Positions 43,801-51,482 of a stretch of DNA of 64,000 nt are shown piece by piece. Made by a program: the position numbers and the translations under genes. The notes under the pieces are model-generated. The model made no database searches, was not told the DNA's origin, and was given only the letters and a program-made list of their open reading frames with translations. The stretch covers positions 62,001 to 126,000 of the forward strand of contig JAFAQY010000121.1 in NCBI GenBank assembly GCA_019261985.1, in the 5' to 3' direction. The number at the start of each line of letters is the position of its first letter. Position 1 is the first letter of the stretch. This stretch comes from Bryobacterales bacterium (lineage in GTDB: Bacteria; Acidobacteriota; Terriglobia; Bryobacterales; Bryobacteraceae).

Positions 43801-44100
43801 AAGACGCCGAACGAATGGTTCAACACGGCGGTATTTTCTTTACCTGCCCTTTACGCGTTTGGGAACGCGCCGCGGAACGCTGTAATCGGTCCGGGATTAG
43901 AAGAACTCGACGTCTCGCTTCAAAAGGAAATGCCGATCCGAGAAGCCGTCCGATTGCAATTTCGCGCCGAAGCCTACAATCTTCTCAACCACCCAAATTT
44001 CAATATTCCGAACCGCACGGCGTTCACGGCCAATTTCGGGGCGATATCCAGCGCCCAGGATTCCCGCCAGATGCAGTTTGCGCTGAAGCTGATGTTCTAA
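40831..44100 (+). CDS. Oar-like TonB-dependent outer membrane receptor with carboxypeptidase-regulatory-like N-terminus
   Basis: 1089 residues from GTG 40831, with a signal peptide (about 1-22). Residues about 26-105 are a carboxypeptidase-regulatory-like domain (GEISGRIKDQLEGLIPGATI, ASTNTAGEYLFAQLPVGRYS). A plug domain follows (GHNLYLVDGVTATDEYYNNM, SGAVINVITRSGSDRFHGSL), then a large beta-barrel with many aromatic-ended strands, closing in QFALKLMF. Such receptors are greatly expanded in Acidobacteria and are thought to take up large oligosaccharides or peptides, or to act in adhesion. No substrate-specific partner gene is adjacent. A convergent ald gene lies 5 bases after its stop. Confidence 0.9.
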   Translation: MTVSAFSRRIALFGLCSAVVVAQMNTGEISGRIKDQLEGLIPGATIIAEQIGTGQKFTASTNTAGEYLFAQLPVGRYSLKASAPSFMQSALSNLEIHAGEKLRYDFTLQLGAENQTVTIVADGGVQLESAEIRDVLDNRQVTGLPLRGRQFLDLAMLSEGVVRPPGGTRGDALQQAGNLVNVLGQRSGHNLYLVDGVTATDEYYNNMVIAPSVDSIDEFAIQKTSYAPEFGGKSGAVINVITRSGSDRFHGSLFEFVRNDVFDAKNFFDSPFAPIPPFQQNQFGGSFGGPIRKDHTFFFLGYEGQRARKSLTQSFSVPTEAMRIGNFAGLPTLYDPLSGAGGQRMPFPGNRIPLQLLDPAATEILSLIPLPNLPGIGLNLLEIQKQRTDTNAYNARLDDRITDRDNTFLRASIFDARQFDPFGSGVLQETLLPGFGRFLSTHSINGAAGWTHTFSPNVLNEARFGFLTVAGGQQSPNAGNPFAAQTGIQGVTTNPQDMGYPQFSFGGQFTTIGDPALFTFRNNRDFEFSDNVIVHRGRHTVKLGAYLMNFNLQPVNPNGARGVFSFTPRWTSSAPGLADGNAFADFLLRDPTTAQVGLGRAALNANANWAHFYAQDNWQITPNLKIDVGLRYEYNQNMSDANNMFSAVDPSVQGGRFVIASNSAGQINPAATALLPFMPLPYVTSAAAGWNNSLLTTRPLRLAPRAGFAWNLPKNWKTVLRGGFGIYPNQAAYSIITNLGQNLPFFVTKIVTSSATAATPPFTTENALTANTIGAAGASNVNHNFKIEYNQVWNLNIERELSRSTTLSIAYIGSRTVHADSSTVLNVPLPGPGAIAPRRPIPQMSQFNTIRWDGWAGYHAMTVTAKRRLAKDLTFDANWTWSHSIDDASDPGTTLNETNLPQNVYNTASEKASSSFDHRHRVVVSFIYQIPQPQRMSAWVRTLAGNWQAGGYFTAQSGAPFTVNISSDQANIGPGPAQRPNASGDPSNGPKTPNEWFNTAVFSLPALYAFGNAPRNAVIGPGLEELDVSLQKEMPIREAVRLQFRAEAYNLLNHPNFNIPNRTAFTANFGAISSAQDSRQMQFALKLMF

Positions 44101-44105
44101 CCCGT

Positions 44106-45218
44106 TCACAGCAGCGACTTAAGCTCGCGCGCCGGCCTGCCCTGCGACTCTGCGACCGCGGGATAAACGACGTGGCCTTGATATGTGTTGACCCCCTCGT
44201 ATATCGCCCGGCTCTGCCTGCAAGCGTTTTCCAGGCCATTGTTCGCCAGTTCCATCAAATACGGAAATGTCGCGTTATTGAGCGCGAACGTCGACGTGTG
44301 CGGAACAGCGGCGGGCATGTTGGAGACGCAATAGTGGATCACTCCGTCGACCTGGTAAACCGGTTCGGTGTGCGTCGTGGCGTGCGAAGTTTCAAAGCAT
44401 CCGCCCTGATCGATCGCTACGTCGACCACCACCGACCCCTTGCGCATCCGAGAAATCATCTCCCGCCGGACCAGCTTCGGCGCGGACGCGCCCGGAATAA
44501 GGACGGCGCCGACAACCAGATCGGCTGTGCGCACCGATTCTCCGATCGTGTACGCGTTCGACGCTAGCGTGACCACCTGGCTGGAATAAATATCGTCGAG
44601 CTGGCGCAAGCGCTCCAGGCTGCGGTCGATGATCGTGACATGAGCGCCGATGCCGACGGCAACCTTAGCGGCTTGGTGCCCCACCACGCCTCCGCCCACG
44701 ATCACCACGTTCGCGGGCGCTACGCCGGGGACTCCGCCGAGCAGAATTCCACGACCGCCGAGGGGCGCTTCCAGATAATACGCGCCAACCTGGACCGCCA
44801 TTCGGCCCGCGACTTCGCTCATGGGCGTTAGCAGCGGAAGAGAGTTGTCCGTTTCGCGAATTGTTTCGTAAGCCACCGCGCTGACGTTCGTATCCAGCAA
44901 TTTACCCGTGAGCTCCGGCAGCGGAGCCAGGTGCAGATACGTAAACAGAATCAGCCCCGGACGAAGCAGCGAGTATTCGGATGCCTGCGGCTCCTTTACT
45001 TTTACAACCAAGTCCGCCCGCGACCACACGTCCGCCGCCACGGAAACAATTTCCGCGCCGGCGCTGGCGTAATCTTCATCCGGCAGGGAACTGGCGATTC
45101 CGGCGCCCGCTTGCACCAAAACCTTGTGACCCGCTTCCGTCAGCGCCTTTGCGCCGCTAGGGAGCAAGCCTACACGGGTTTCGTGGTCTTTCACTTCTTT
45201 GGGAACGCCGACAATCAT
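44106..45218 (-). CDS. ald: Alanine dehydrogenase
   Basis: 370 residues, normal length. It interconverts L-alanine and pyruvate plus ammonia with NAD. Features: [20 protein letters not shown] at the start (pyruvate site Arg and Lys), [20 protein letters not shown] with the catalytic Lys/Glu region, HLAPLPELT, the NAD-binding [20 protein letters not shown] and the [20 protein letters not shown] signature. The ATG overlaps the TGA of the peptidoglycan-binding gene before it on the same strand by one base, so the two are coupled. Confidence 0.97.
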   Translation of the reverse strand: MIVGVPKEVKDHETRVGLLPSGAKALTEAGHKVLVQAGAGIASSLPDEDYASAGAEIVSVAADVWSRADLVVKVKEPQASEYSLLRPGLILFTYLHLAPLPELTGKLLDTNVSAVAYETIRETDNSLPLLTPMSEVAGRMAVQVGAYYLEAPLGGRGILLGGVPGVAPANVVIVGGGVVGHQAAKVAVGIGAHVTIIDRSLERLRQLDDIYSSQVVTLASNAYTIGESVRTADLVVGAVLIPGASAPKLVRREMISRMRKGSVVVDVAIDQGGCFETSHATTHTEPVYQVDGVIHYCVSNMPAAVPHTSTFALNNATFPYLMELANNGLENACRQSRAIYEGVNTYQGHVVYPAVAESQGRPARELKSLL

Positions 45219-45724
45219 CAGGGCGCAGTTTTATCGGCTGCGGGAGCGGGTAAACTACCCTCGCGTTTCGGCCCAAGTCCCAATGCAATAAGGGAAAGCG
45301 ACCCGATTTTACCGTCATCCGTCAGGTTCTGATCGCGCTGGAAACGCTTCAACGCCTCAACCGAGTCCGCCCCCCATGCTCCGTCCACCGGTCCCGCGAA
45401 GTAGCCTTTTTCAGTCAGCGCTTGCTGGATTTCCCTGTAGCGCTCCGGGGTGGGCTGTTGTTGTAAGGACCGCTGGTAACGCACGGCGGTCTGCCTGGGT
45501 GAAGACTTCGTATTAGATTGTTTCGAGGTAGAGGCGGGCGTTTTAGACGTGAGCCGGGCAGCGGCGGTGTTTGGACCGCTCTTCGCCGCCGCCTTGGGCG
45601 TACGCTTTGCACTTTTCGCCGGAGCTTTGTTGTTGGACGCCTTGCTCTTTACGGCCGTGTCCGTACCGGCGAACGCAAGGATGGCGCCCAGACCGGCTAA
45701 AGCCAATGTTGTTCCGGTGCGCAA
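45218..45724 (-). CDS. Exported peptidoglycan-binding (PG_binding_1) protein
   Basis: 168 residues from TTG 45724, with a signal peptide (TTLALAGLGAILAFAGTDTA). Residues about 25-90 are a Lys/Ala/Ser/Thr-rich linker. Residues about 95-155 are a PG_binding_1 domain: IQQALTEKGYFAGPVDGAWG, then ADSVEALKRFQRDQNLTDDG and KIGSLSLIALGLG. This domain binds peptidoglycan, and here there is no attached hydrolase. It is coupled to ald by a one-base overlap, a pairing without obvious metabolic logic. Confidence 0.82.
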   Translation of the reverse strand: MRTGTTLALAGLGAILAFAGTDTAVKSKASNNKAPAKSAKRTPKAAAKSGPNTAAARLTSKTPASTSKQSNTKSSPRQTAVRYQRSLQQQPTPERYREIQQALTEKGYFAGPVDGAWGADSVEALKRFQRDQNLTDDGKIGSLSLIALGLGPKREGSLPAPAADKTAP

Positions 45725-45767
45725 TTCAATAGTTTATACCGCCCCGGGGCGTGAAACCTCTATCCTG

Positions 45768-46783
45768 ATGAATATGCGTCCTTCCAAACTCTGCGCCGGA
45801 CTTGCGCTTATTGCCGCTAGCCTCTTGGGCAAACCCCGGCCTCTCCGGCATTTGAAGTTGCAACTATCAGGGTGTCACCGCCCATCACCACTCTTGCAGC
45901 CCAGATCCAATCCGGCAAGATGCACGTCGGTATGTCCGTAGACGGGGCCAGAGTGGATATCGGCTTTATGTCCCTGGCGGACCTGATTTCGATGGCGTTC
46001 AAGGTCAAGCCGTACCAGGTTTCCGGGGCGGACTGGATGCGGCAGGAACGGTTCGATATTCTGGCGACCATTCCCGAAGGTGTTTCGAAAGACCAGGTGC
46101 CGGAGATGCTACAGGCCCTGCTCATCGAGCGATTCAAGCTCACGGTGCATCATGACACGAAGGAAGAGCCTGTGTATGCGCTGTTGGTAGGCAAGAATGG
46201 GCCGAAGATGAAACCCTCCGATCCCGACGATGCGAAAGCCGATGCGCCGGCGGGCAACAACGCGCCAACGGCAGCGCCGCCGGGTCCAGGGCGGGGTCCA
46301 ATGTCCATCAGCACGCCCAATGGACAAATGAGCATTACACCAAATGGAAGAGGCGCGGTGATCACCGGCGGCCCAAATGGAACCATGCGAATGTCCATGG
46401 GCGATAACGGAGTGATGCGGATGGAAATGTCGAAAATTACCATGACCGCCCTCGCCGATATGCTTGCGCCATTTGTGGACCGGCCAGTCGTCGATATGAC
46501 AGACCTGAAGGGCAATTATCAAGCGGCGTTGGAAATGCCCATGGAGGACCTGATGAAGCTCGCGCGAGCGAGAATGCCCGACATCGCCGGCCTTCCGGGT
46601 GCTGGATTACCGGGCGCCGGTGGAGGGCCCGGCGGACCCGCGGGCGCGCCGGTTGCTTCCGATCCCACGGGAACTTCGATTTTCCAGGCCGTTCAACAGA
46701 TGGGGTTAAGGCTTGAGCCGCGGAAAGCGCCCGTAGAGACTATAGTGGTCGATCACGTGGAAAAGACGCCGACGGAAAACTAG
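45768..46783 (+). pseudogene. TIGR03435-family exported protein, frameshifted after the signal peptide
   Basis: ATG 45768 (or 45774) gives a signal peptide (MRPSKLCAGLALIAASLLG) and then leaves frame. From about 45824 the next frame gives LGQTPASPAFEVATIRVS, the FEVA(T/S)I start of TIGR03435 proteins, and runs on through VDIGFMSLADLISMAFKVKP, YQVSGADWMRQERFDILATI, LLIERFKLTVHHDTKEEPVY and VDMTDLKGNYQAALEM to TAA at 46783. One missing base near 45822-45826 explains the break. Initiation at GTG 45872 would give an unexported product of 303 residues. The family is expanded in Acidobacteria and related to M56/TonB systems; its role is unknown. Confidence 0.75.
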
Positions 46784-46842
46784 GTTGGGCTGTCACTCTT
46801 AGTAGCGAGCGCTGAGGGACCAGCCATCTCCGGGAGGCAATG

Positions 46843-46883
46843 GGCGGCTTAGCATAGCAAGCCGCCGCAGGATGGCATCCTGC
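46843..46883. repeat. Two adjacent palindromes (GGCGGCTT/AAGCCGCC and GCAGGATGGCATCCTGC)
   Basis: GGCGGCTT-AGCATAGC-AAGCCGCC (46843-46866) followed directly by GCAGGATGGCATCCTGC (46867-46883), then CCCCAC. The second shares the GGATG-C-CATCC type core with the cluster at 26.42 kb. It lies between convergent genes and may terminate both. Confidence 0.8.
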
Positions 46884-46888
46884 CCCAC

Positions 46889-48118
46889 TTACACTGCAGC
46901 AGGTTCCGCGATAGATTCTCGTTCCGCCGCTTTGAGGTCGACGCCTTCCCAACGCGCCACCACCGCGGTTGCCAGGCAATTGCCCAATAAGTTCACCGAT
47001 GTGCGGCACATGTCCATCAAGGTATCGACCCCAAGGATAACCGCGATTCCTTCTACTGGAAGATTGAAGGTCGCGAGAGTCCCGGCAAGAATTACTAACG
47101 AAGCCCTCGGGACGCCCGCCACTCCCTTGCTGGTCAGCATGAGCGTTAGCATCATCACGATTTGTGTGCCGAACGCAAGGTGTACGCCCGCGGCTTGGGC
47201 CACAAATAGGGCCGCCAACGATAAATACAGCGTCGACCCATCCAGGTTGAAGCTGTATCCGGTCGGCAACACGAAAGCGACGATATGTTTCGGCACGCCG
47301 AAACGCTCCATGTTTTCGAGAGCTAGTGGAAGGGCCGCCTCGCTCGAAGCCGTGGAAAACGCGATCAGAAACGGCTGCCTGACATGGGCAACGAACCGGC
47401 GGATGGGAACCCGCACAATGGTCGCCACAGTTCCAAGCACAATCACCAGAAAAAAAGCTTGTGCCGCGTAAAGCGTCCCCACGAGCTTACCCAGGCTCAA
47501 AAGAACGTTCAAACCGTGCTCGCCGATGGTGGCTGCCATCGCTCCAAAGACACCAAGCGGAGCGATAAACATGACGTAGTTGGTGTACCGGAACATCACT
47601 TCCGATAGCGATTCGCAAAATTGAACCACCGGCGCGGCCTTATCCCCAATAGCCGAGCAAGCCGCCCCGAACATGAACGAGAACACGACGATCTGCAGGA
47701 CCTCGCCGCGGGCCATGGCATCGATAATGCTGGCTGGAAATGTATGCTCCAGGATTTGCGAAAGGCTGGTCGAGGTCTGCTGAATGTCGGCAGGCTGGCC
47801 CGCACGGAGCTCAACGCCCGCACCCGGCTGGACCAAATTCGCCGCGCCCAGTCCGACGAACAACGCAATCGTAGTGACGATCTCGAAATAAACAATCGCT
47901 TTGGCGCCGATGCGGCCCATCGTTTTGATGTTTCCGGCGCCCGCGATTCCGCTTACCAGTGTTCCAAAAAGTAGCGGGGCGATGATGGATTTAATCAGCC
48001 GCAGAAAAATGCTTCCGAGCACCCCAAGACTCACAGCCGCTTTGGGGAACAGCGCGCCGAAAGCAATCCCGGCAACAAGGCTAATCAGGATCCATGCGGC
48101 CAGCGAAATCTTTCTCAT
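46889..48118 (-). CDS. Dicarboxylate/amino acid:cation symporter (DctA/GltP family)
   Basis: 409 residues from ATG 48118, which overlaps the nadK stop (ATGA); this start begins the first membrane segment (MRKISLAAWILISLVAGIAF), while a longer frame upstream would add nadK-overlapping residues. About 8 membrane helices plus two re-entrant loops: the Ser-rich loop FSTASSEAALPLALENMERF, the sodium/substrate motif TGYSFNLDGSTLYLSLAALF, and VDTLMDMCRTSVNLLGNCLA with the conserved D-x3-R-x3-N. It imports C4-dicarboxylates or acidic amino acids with sodium or protons. It is the last gene of the xseB-ispA-tlyA-nadK string. Confidence 0.93.
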   Translation of the reverse strand: MRKISLAAWILISLVAGIAFGALFPKAAVSLGVLGSIFLRLIKSIIAPLLFGTLVSGIAGAGNIKTMGRIGAKAIVYFEIVTTIALFVGLGAANLVQPGAGVELRAGQPADIQQTSTSLSQILEHTFPASIIDAMARGEVLQIVVFSFMFGAACSAIGDKAAPVVQFCESLSEVMFRYTNYVMFIAPLGVFGAMAATIGEHGLNVLLSLGKLVGTLYAAQAFFLVIVLGTVATIVRVPIRRFVAHVRQPFLIAFSTASSEAALPLALENMERFGVPKHIVAFVLPTGYSFNLDGSTLYLSLAALFVAQAAGVHLAFGTQIVMMLTLMLTSKGVAGVPRASLVILAGTLATFNLPVEGIAVILGVDTLMDMCRTSVNLLGNCLATAVVARWEGVDLKAAERESIAEPAAV

Positions 48119-48978
48119 CTGCCCCCCCATTTTAATTTTTCCCGAAGGACGTCGAAAAACAGAAGATTGCCCGGGCGGACGAGGCTTATCGAATGCTCGG
48201 AGCGGCGGCATACAATCCGGTCGCCCTGTTTCAACAGTTCACCGACCTGGCCGTCAATCGTTAAATAAGTCGCGTGATCGGCCGCCAGCACGCCAACTTC
48301 GATCACACTCTCATCGGGCACAATTACCGGACGATTGGTCAGCGTATGCGGGCAAATCGGAGTAATCGCCCAAGCCGCAACGGAGGGAAGAACGATGGGT
48401 CCGCCTGCCGAAAGCGAGTACGCAGTCGAGCCGGTGGGCGTGGCGACGATCAGTCCGTCGGCTTTATATACGCATACAAACGCGCCGTCGACGTGAACTT
48501 CCAGATCGATCATGCGGGCGATCTCGGCCTTCGCGAGCACCATATCGTTTAAGCCCTCATAACAGGCAATCTTGTGCTGGCCGCGCCACAGTTCAGTGGT
48601 CAGTAATCGCCGTTTTTCCAGGTGGAGCGCGCCGCACAGCGCCCGCTCAAGCTGCGGATAAAGCTCGTCCGTTTTGATGGCGGTGAGGAAGCCCAAGCCT
48701 CCCAGATTCACGGCAAAGATCGGAATGTCGCGGCCGGCAATGGCGCGCGCGGCGGATAGGAGCGTGCCATCGCCGCCAAGCACAATAACCAACTGTGCGC
48801 CGTCCACAACGTGTTCGCGAGCGAAAGCTTCGTCCGACGCCGCATAGGCGGCTGTGTTGGTATCCAGGCGTGCGGCAACGCCCTGTTGTGATAACCAGGT
48901 GACCAGGTCCGGCACTACGCGCTCTGCTTCCCCGCTGCGGGGCTTGGACAGGATGGCGGCCGTGCTAACGGTGCGCAT
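48115..48978 (-). CDS. nadK: NAD kinase
   Basis: 287 residues. It phosphorylates NAD to NADP. The active-site GGDG lies at 68-71 (LVIVLGGDGTLLSAARAIAG), followed by NLGGLGFLTAI, the YEGLNDMVLAKAEIARMIDL stretch (conserved N-D/E) and VATPTGSTAYSLSAGGPIV, all normal. It overlaps tlyA upstream by 14 bases and the symporter downstream by 4 bases, so it is in the middle of a tightly packed operon. Confidence 0.96.
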   Translation of the reverse strand: MRTVSTAAILSKPRSGEAERVVPDLVTWLSQQGVAARLDTNTAAYAASDEAFAREHVVDGAQLVIVLGGDGTLLSAARAIAGRDIPIFAVNLGGLGFLTAIKTDELYPQLERALCGALHLEKRRLLTTELWRGQHKIACYEGLNDMVLAKAEIARMIDLEVHVDGAFVCVYKADGLIVATPTGSTAYSLSAGGPIVLPSVAAWAITPICPHTLTNRPVIVPDESVIEVGVLAADHATYLTIDGQVGELLKQGDRIVCRRSEHSISLVRPGNLLFFDVLREKLKWGGR

Positions 48979-49687
48979 ACATCAGAAATTCGCGGTTCCC
49001 TTCGGCCCCCAAAATCGGACTCTCCATAAATTCGCTTCGAAATCGAAGTGCTTCCGCCTCCCGGCGCGCGCGCTCGCAGGCGGCGCGATGAAGTTCAGGA
49101 TCGCGCACAATTCCTCCTTTTCCGACTTGATCCTTGCCCACTTCAAACTGCGGTTTCACCAGGACCACCATTTCACCATCTTCTTCCAACAAAAGAGAGA
49201 TGACGGGAAGTATCAAAGTGATGGAAATAAAACTGACATCGCAAACCGCCAGACCGAACCGCTCCGCGAAGTCTTCGGGGCGGAGATAGCGAGCGTTTAC
49301 GCCCTCCCGAACCACCACGCGAGTATCGTTCCGCAGCTTCCAATCGAGCTGGCCGTGACCGACATCGATGGCCCACACTCGCGCGGCTCCACGCTGGAGA
49401 AGGCAGTCGGTAAATCCTCCAGTTGAAGCGCCCACATCGAGACAAATACGATCTGCGACGGCGATGTTGAACCGGTCCAGAGCAGCGGCCAGCTTGAGTC
49501 CGCCGCGGCTGACATAGGGCAGTTTCGCGGTGAGTTCGATGCGGCAGTCGCCGGGAAAACTGTGTCCCGGCTTGTCGCTCTTCTGTCCATCCACGATCAC
49601 TGCGCCCGCGAGAATCAGGGCCCGAGCCTTTTCGCGAGACTCAGCCAGTCCGCGTTCGACCAGAAGCTGATCCAGCCGGGTCTTCAT
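48965..49687 (-). CDS. tlyA: TlyA-family rRNA methyltransferase (S4 and FtsJ domains)
   Basis: 240 residues. Residues about 3-65 are an S4 RNA-binding domain (RLDQLLVERGLAESREKARA, then LILAGAVIVDG). The remainder is an FtsJ-like methyltransferase: DVGASTGGFTDCLLQRGAAR (SAM motif I), AIDVGHGQLDWKLRNDTRVV, and VCDVSFISITLILPVISLLL with VLVKPQFEVGKD (the K-D-K-E set). In mycobacteria TlyA 2'-O-methylates 16S and 23S rRNA; the same is inferred here. It overlaps ispA (4 bases) and nadK (14 bases). Confidence 0.93.
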   Translation of the reverse strand: MKTRLDQLLVERGLAESREKARALILAGAVIVDGQKSDKPGHSFPGDCRIELTAKLPYVSRGGLKLAAALDRFNIAVADRICLDVGASTGGFTDCLLQRGAARVWAIDVGHGQLDWKLRNDTRVVVREGVNARYLRPEDFAERFGLAVCDVSFISITLILPVISLLLEEDGEMVVLVKPQFEVGKDQVGKGGIVRDPELHRAACERARREAEALRFRSEFMESPILGAEGNREFLMYAHR

Positions 49688-50583
49688 GCATGGCGATGTA
49701 CGATCAGATCCGCGAGCTGCTTCAAACGCTCGCCGCGCTCGCCGAGGCTCGCCAGCGCCGCATGCGCGGCCAGCCGCTCTTTCTCCGCCATCTTATGCGA
49801 GAGATCCAGGCCGTACACAGCGGGAAATGTGATCTTCTTCTGCCGCGCATCTTTACCGGCAGTTTTTCCGAGCGCCTCGGAGGACTGCTCCACATCGAGC
49901 AGATCGTCCACGATCTGGAAGGCCAGGCCGGCGTGTTCGCCAAAACTCGTAAGAGCCGCGAGCTGGCCGGCATTTGCTCCTGCGTAGATTGCGCCCATTC
50001 GTACGCTGGCGCGGAGGAGGGCTCCGGTCTTCGCGCGGTGAATGGATTCGAGCAGTTCCGAGGTAGGCGGCTTGCCCTCACCTTCAAGATCGTTTACCTG
50101 GCCCCCGATCATACCGCCGGCTGTGCCTGCGGCCGTCGCGAGCTCCGTTACCAGACGAATGCGGCGTTCCGCATCCACGCCTTCGAGCTTGGAAAGAACT
50201 TCAAATGCGAGCGTCAACAGCGCGTCGCCGGCCAAAATCGCGATCGCGTCGCCGAACACCTTATGACAGGTGGGGCGTCCGCGGCGCAAATCGTCGTTAT
50301 CGAGCGCCGGCAAGTCGTCGTGAATGAGCGAGTACGTGTGTATCAGTTCAAGGGCGCATGCGGCGGATTCGATCCCGGCCGGCGCATCGTGGATGGCCTG
50401 CGCAGACGCAATCGCCAGCAGCGGGCGGATGCGTTTTCCTCCGGCAAATAAGCTGTATCGCATCGCCCGGTGGATGGTGGAAGGATCCTGGGATTCCGGC
50501 GGGATACAGCGGTCGAGCGCGGTCTCAATGCACTTCTGCTGTTCGGCGATGTACTGGTCGAGCGTAAACGGAGCTTCGATCAC
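49684..50583 (-). CDS. ispA: Polyprenyl (farnesyl/geranylgeranyl) diphosphate synthase
   Basis: 299 residues. It condenses isopentenyl diphosphate with allylic diphosphates to C15 or C20 chains. The first aspartate-rich motif is HDDLPALDNDDLRRG (D89-D95), with GGKRIRPLL before it; the second is FQIVDDLLDVE. The residues before the first motif (LIHTYSLI) are of the short-chain type. C15/C20 products feed quinones, bactoprenol and hopanoids. It lies between xseB and tlyA in the usual order of the xseB-ispA-(dxs)-tlyA-nadK operon, without dxs. Confidence 0.94.
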   Translation of the reverse strand: MIEAPFTLDQYIAEQQKCIETALDRCIPPESQDPSTIHRAMRYSLFAGGKRIRPLLAIASAQAIHDAPAGIESAACALELIHTYSLIHDDLPALDNDDLRRGRPTCHKVFGDAIAILAGDALLTLAFEVLSKLEGVDAERRIRLVTELATAAGTAGGMIGGQVNDLEGEGKPPTSELLESIHRAKTGALLRASVRMGAIYAGANAGQLAALTSFGEHAGLAFQIVDDLLDVEQSSEALGKTAGKDARQKKITFPAVYGLDLSHKMAEKERLAAHAALASLGERGERLKQLADLIVHRHA

Positions 50584-50595
50584 GTGATGTAGTCT

Positions 50596-50841
50596 TTATT
50601 TCTCAGGGCGGAACGGCTGGGGCTGCATTTCGCCGGCGCGCCGGGTCAGGATCTCAATGCGCGTCTCCGCGTCTTCGAGCTGCTTGCGGCACGCGTCGCT
50701 GAGTTTGGTTCCACGCTCGAATAGCTCAAGCGCCCGCTCGAGCGGGAGGTCGCCCGATTCCATTTCTTTGACGATAGCTTCGAGCTGCTCTAGCCCCGCC
50801 TCAAAAGTAAAGGGAGCGGCATCGGCTGGCGTGTCTGGCAT
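50596..50841 (-). CDS. xseB: Exodeoxyribonuclease VII small subunit
   Basis: 81 residues from ATG 50841. The XseB pattern is clear: FEAGLEQLEAIVKEMESGDL, then PLERALELFERGTKLSDACR and LEDAETRIEILTR. The longer open frame upstream of the ATG is not coding, because it runs through a repeat and a tRNA. XseB binds XseA to make the single-strand exonuclease; xseA is not in this window. It is the first gene of the ispA-tlyA-nadK string. Confidence 0.92.
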   Translation of the reverse strand: MPDTPADAAPFTFEAGLEQLEAIVKEMESGDLPLERALELFERGTKLSDACRKQLEDAETRIEILTRRAGEMQPQPFRPEK

Positions 50842-50871
50842 TGTCTCATTATAGGTTGCACGGCGGAAGCA

Positions 50872-50915
50872 GGTGGAGCAGGCTTTGCCTGCAACGGGTG
50901 CTTCAGCACCCGCCG
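50872..50915. repeat. GGTGGAGCAGGCTTTGCCTGCAACGGGTGCTTCAGCACCCG repeat element (copy 1)
   Basis: Two hairpins side by side: GCAGGC-TTT-GCCTGC and CGGGTGC-TTCA-GCACCCG, preceded by GGTGGA. A near-identical copy is at 56349-56393. It lies upstream of xseB and downstream of nothing coding. Confidence 0.85.
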
Positions 50916-51125
50916 AGCGCCGGGGCTTCAGCAAGGCTGCGTAAACCAAGCTCCCGCGATGCGATTGCCCATTCCGTACGGACCGATTACAGGCAAAGCA
51001 GACCCACACCAGCGTGTGTGCTCCTTTATAAGCTCGTACAGGTATAAGCTCGTGCAGGCCGTGTGGTATAGACTGGATGGAGAGCATGCGTCCCCTTTGA
51101 ATCCGCCTGCTCCGTCCTGCCGTAT

Positions 51126-51203
51126 CGGGCCGTGGCGCAGCCTGGCTAGCGCGCTTGCTTGGGGTGCAAGAGGTCCCGGGTTCAAATCCCGGCGGCCCGA
51201 CCA
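51126..51203 (+). tRNA. tRNA-Pro (anticodon GGG)
   Basis: A 78-base cloverleaf including an encoded CCA (51201-51203). Acceptor CGGGCCG (51126-51132) pairs with CGGCCCG before the discriminator A. The anticodon stem CTTGC/GCAAG encloses TTGGGGT, giving anticodon GGG at 51161-51163 for CCC/CCU codons. The T-arm is CCGGG-TTCAAAT-CCCGG. The C1 first base is typical of bacterial tRNA-Pro. Confidence 0.96.
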
Positions 51204-51482
51204 ATTGAAGATGTTTTCAAAGGCTCCGCGCTGTTTCGAGCACATATACAGTTCCGCGCATCCAGTTGATCTTAGCCTCGACGTGGCCGTCAGATGCTGA
51301 GGCGTCTCGCGACCGCGAGTGCCAGGTCATCGTACCTAGAGCATCTACACGCTTCGCAATTGGTTCTCCGTGCAATTCTTGACAGTATTTTCGTGGGAAA
51401 CTCCTCCCGCCGGGTGGCATCTTGTACTCGGTAGTATCTGGCGCCGCTAAGCCACTTCTGAGTTTCACCCTGGGGGTCTCCC

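Noticed and set aside
43392-44567. 391-codon open frame crossing from the TonB receptor into ald
   Set aside because: It spans the 3' ends of two real convergent genes, so it cannot be a gene of its own; no motif.
50596-51204. Longer version of xseB starting upstream
   Set aside because: The extension would run through an intergenic hairpin element and the tRNA-Pro gene; ATG 50841 gives a normal-length XseB.
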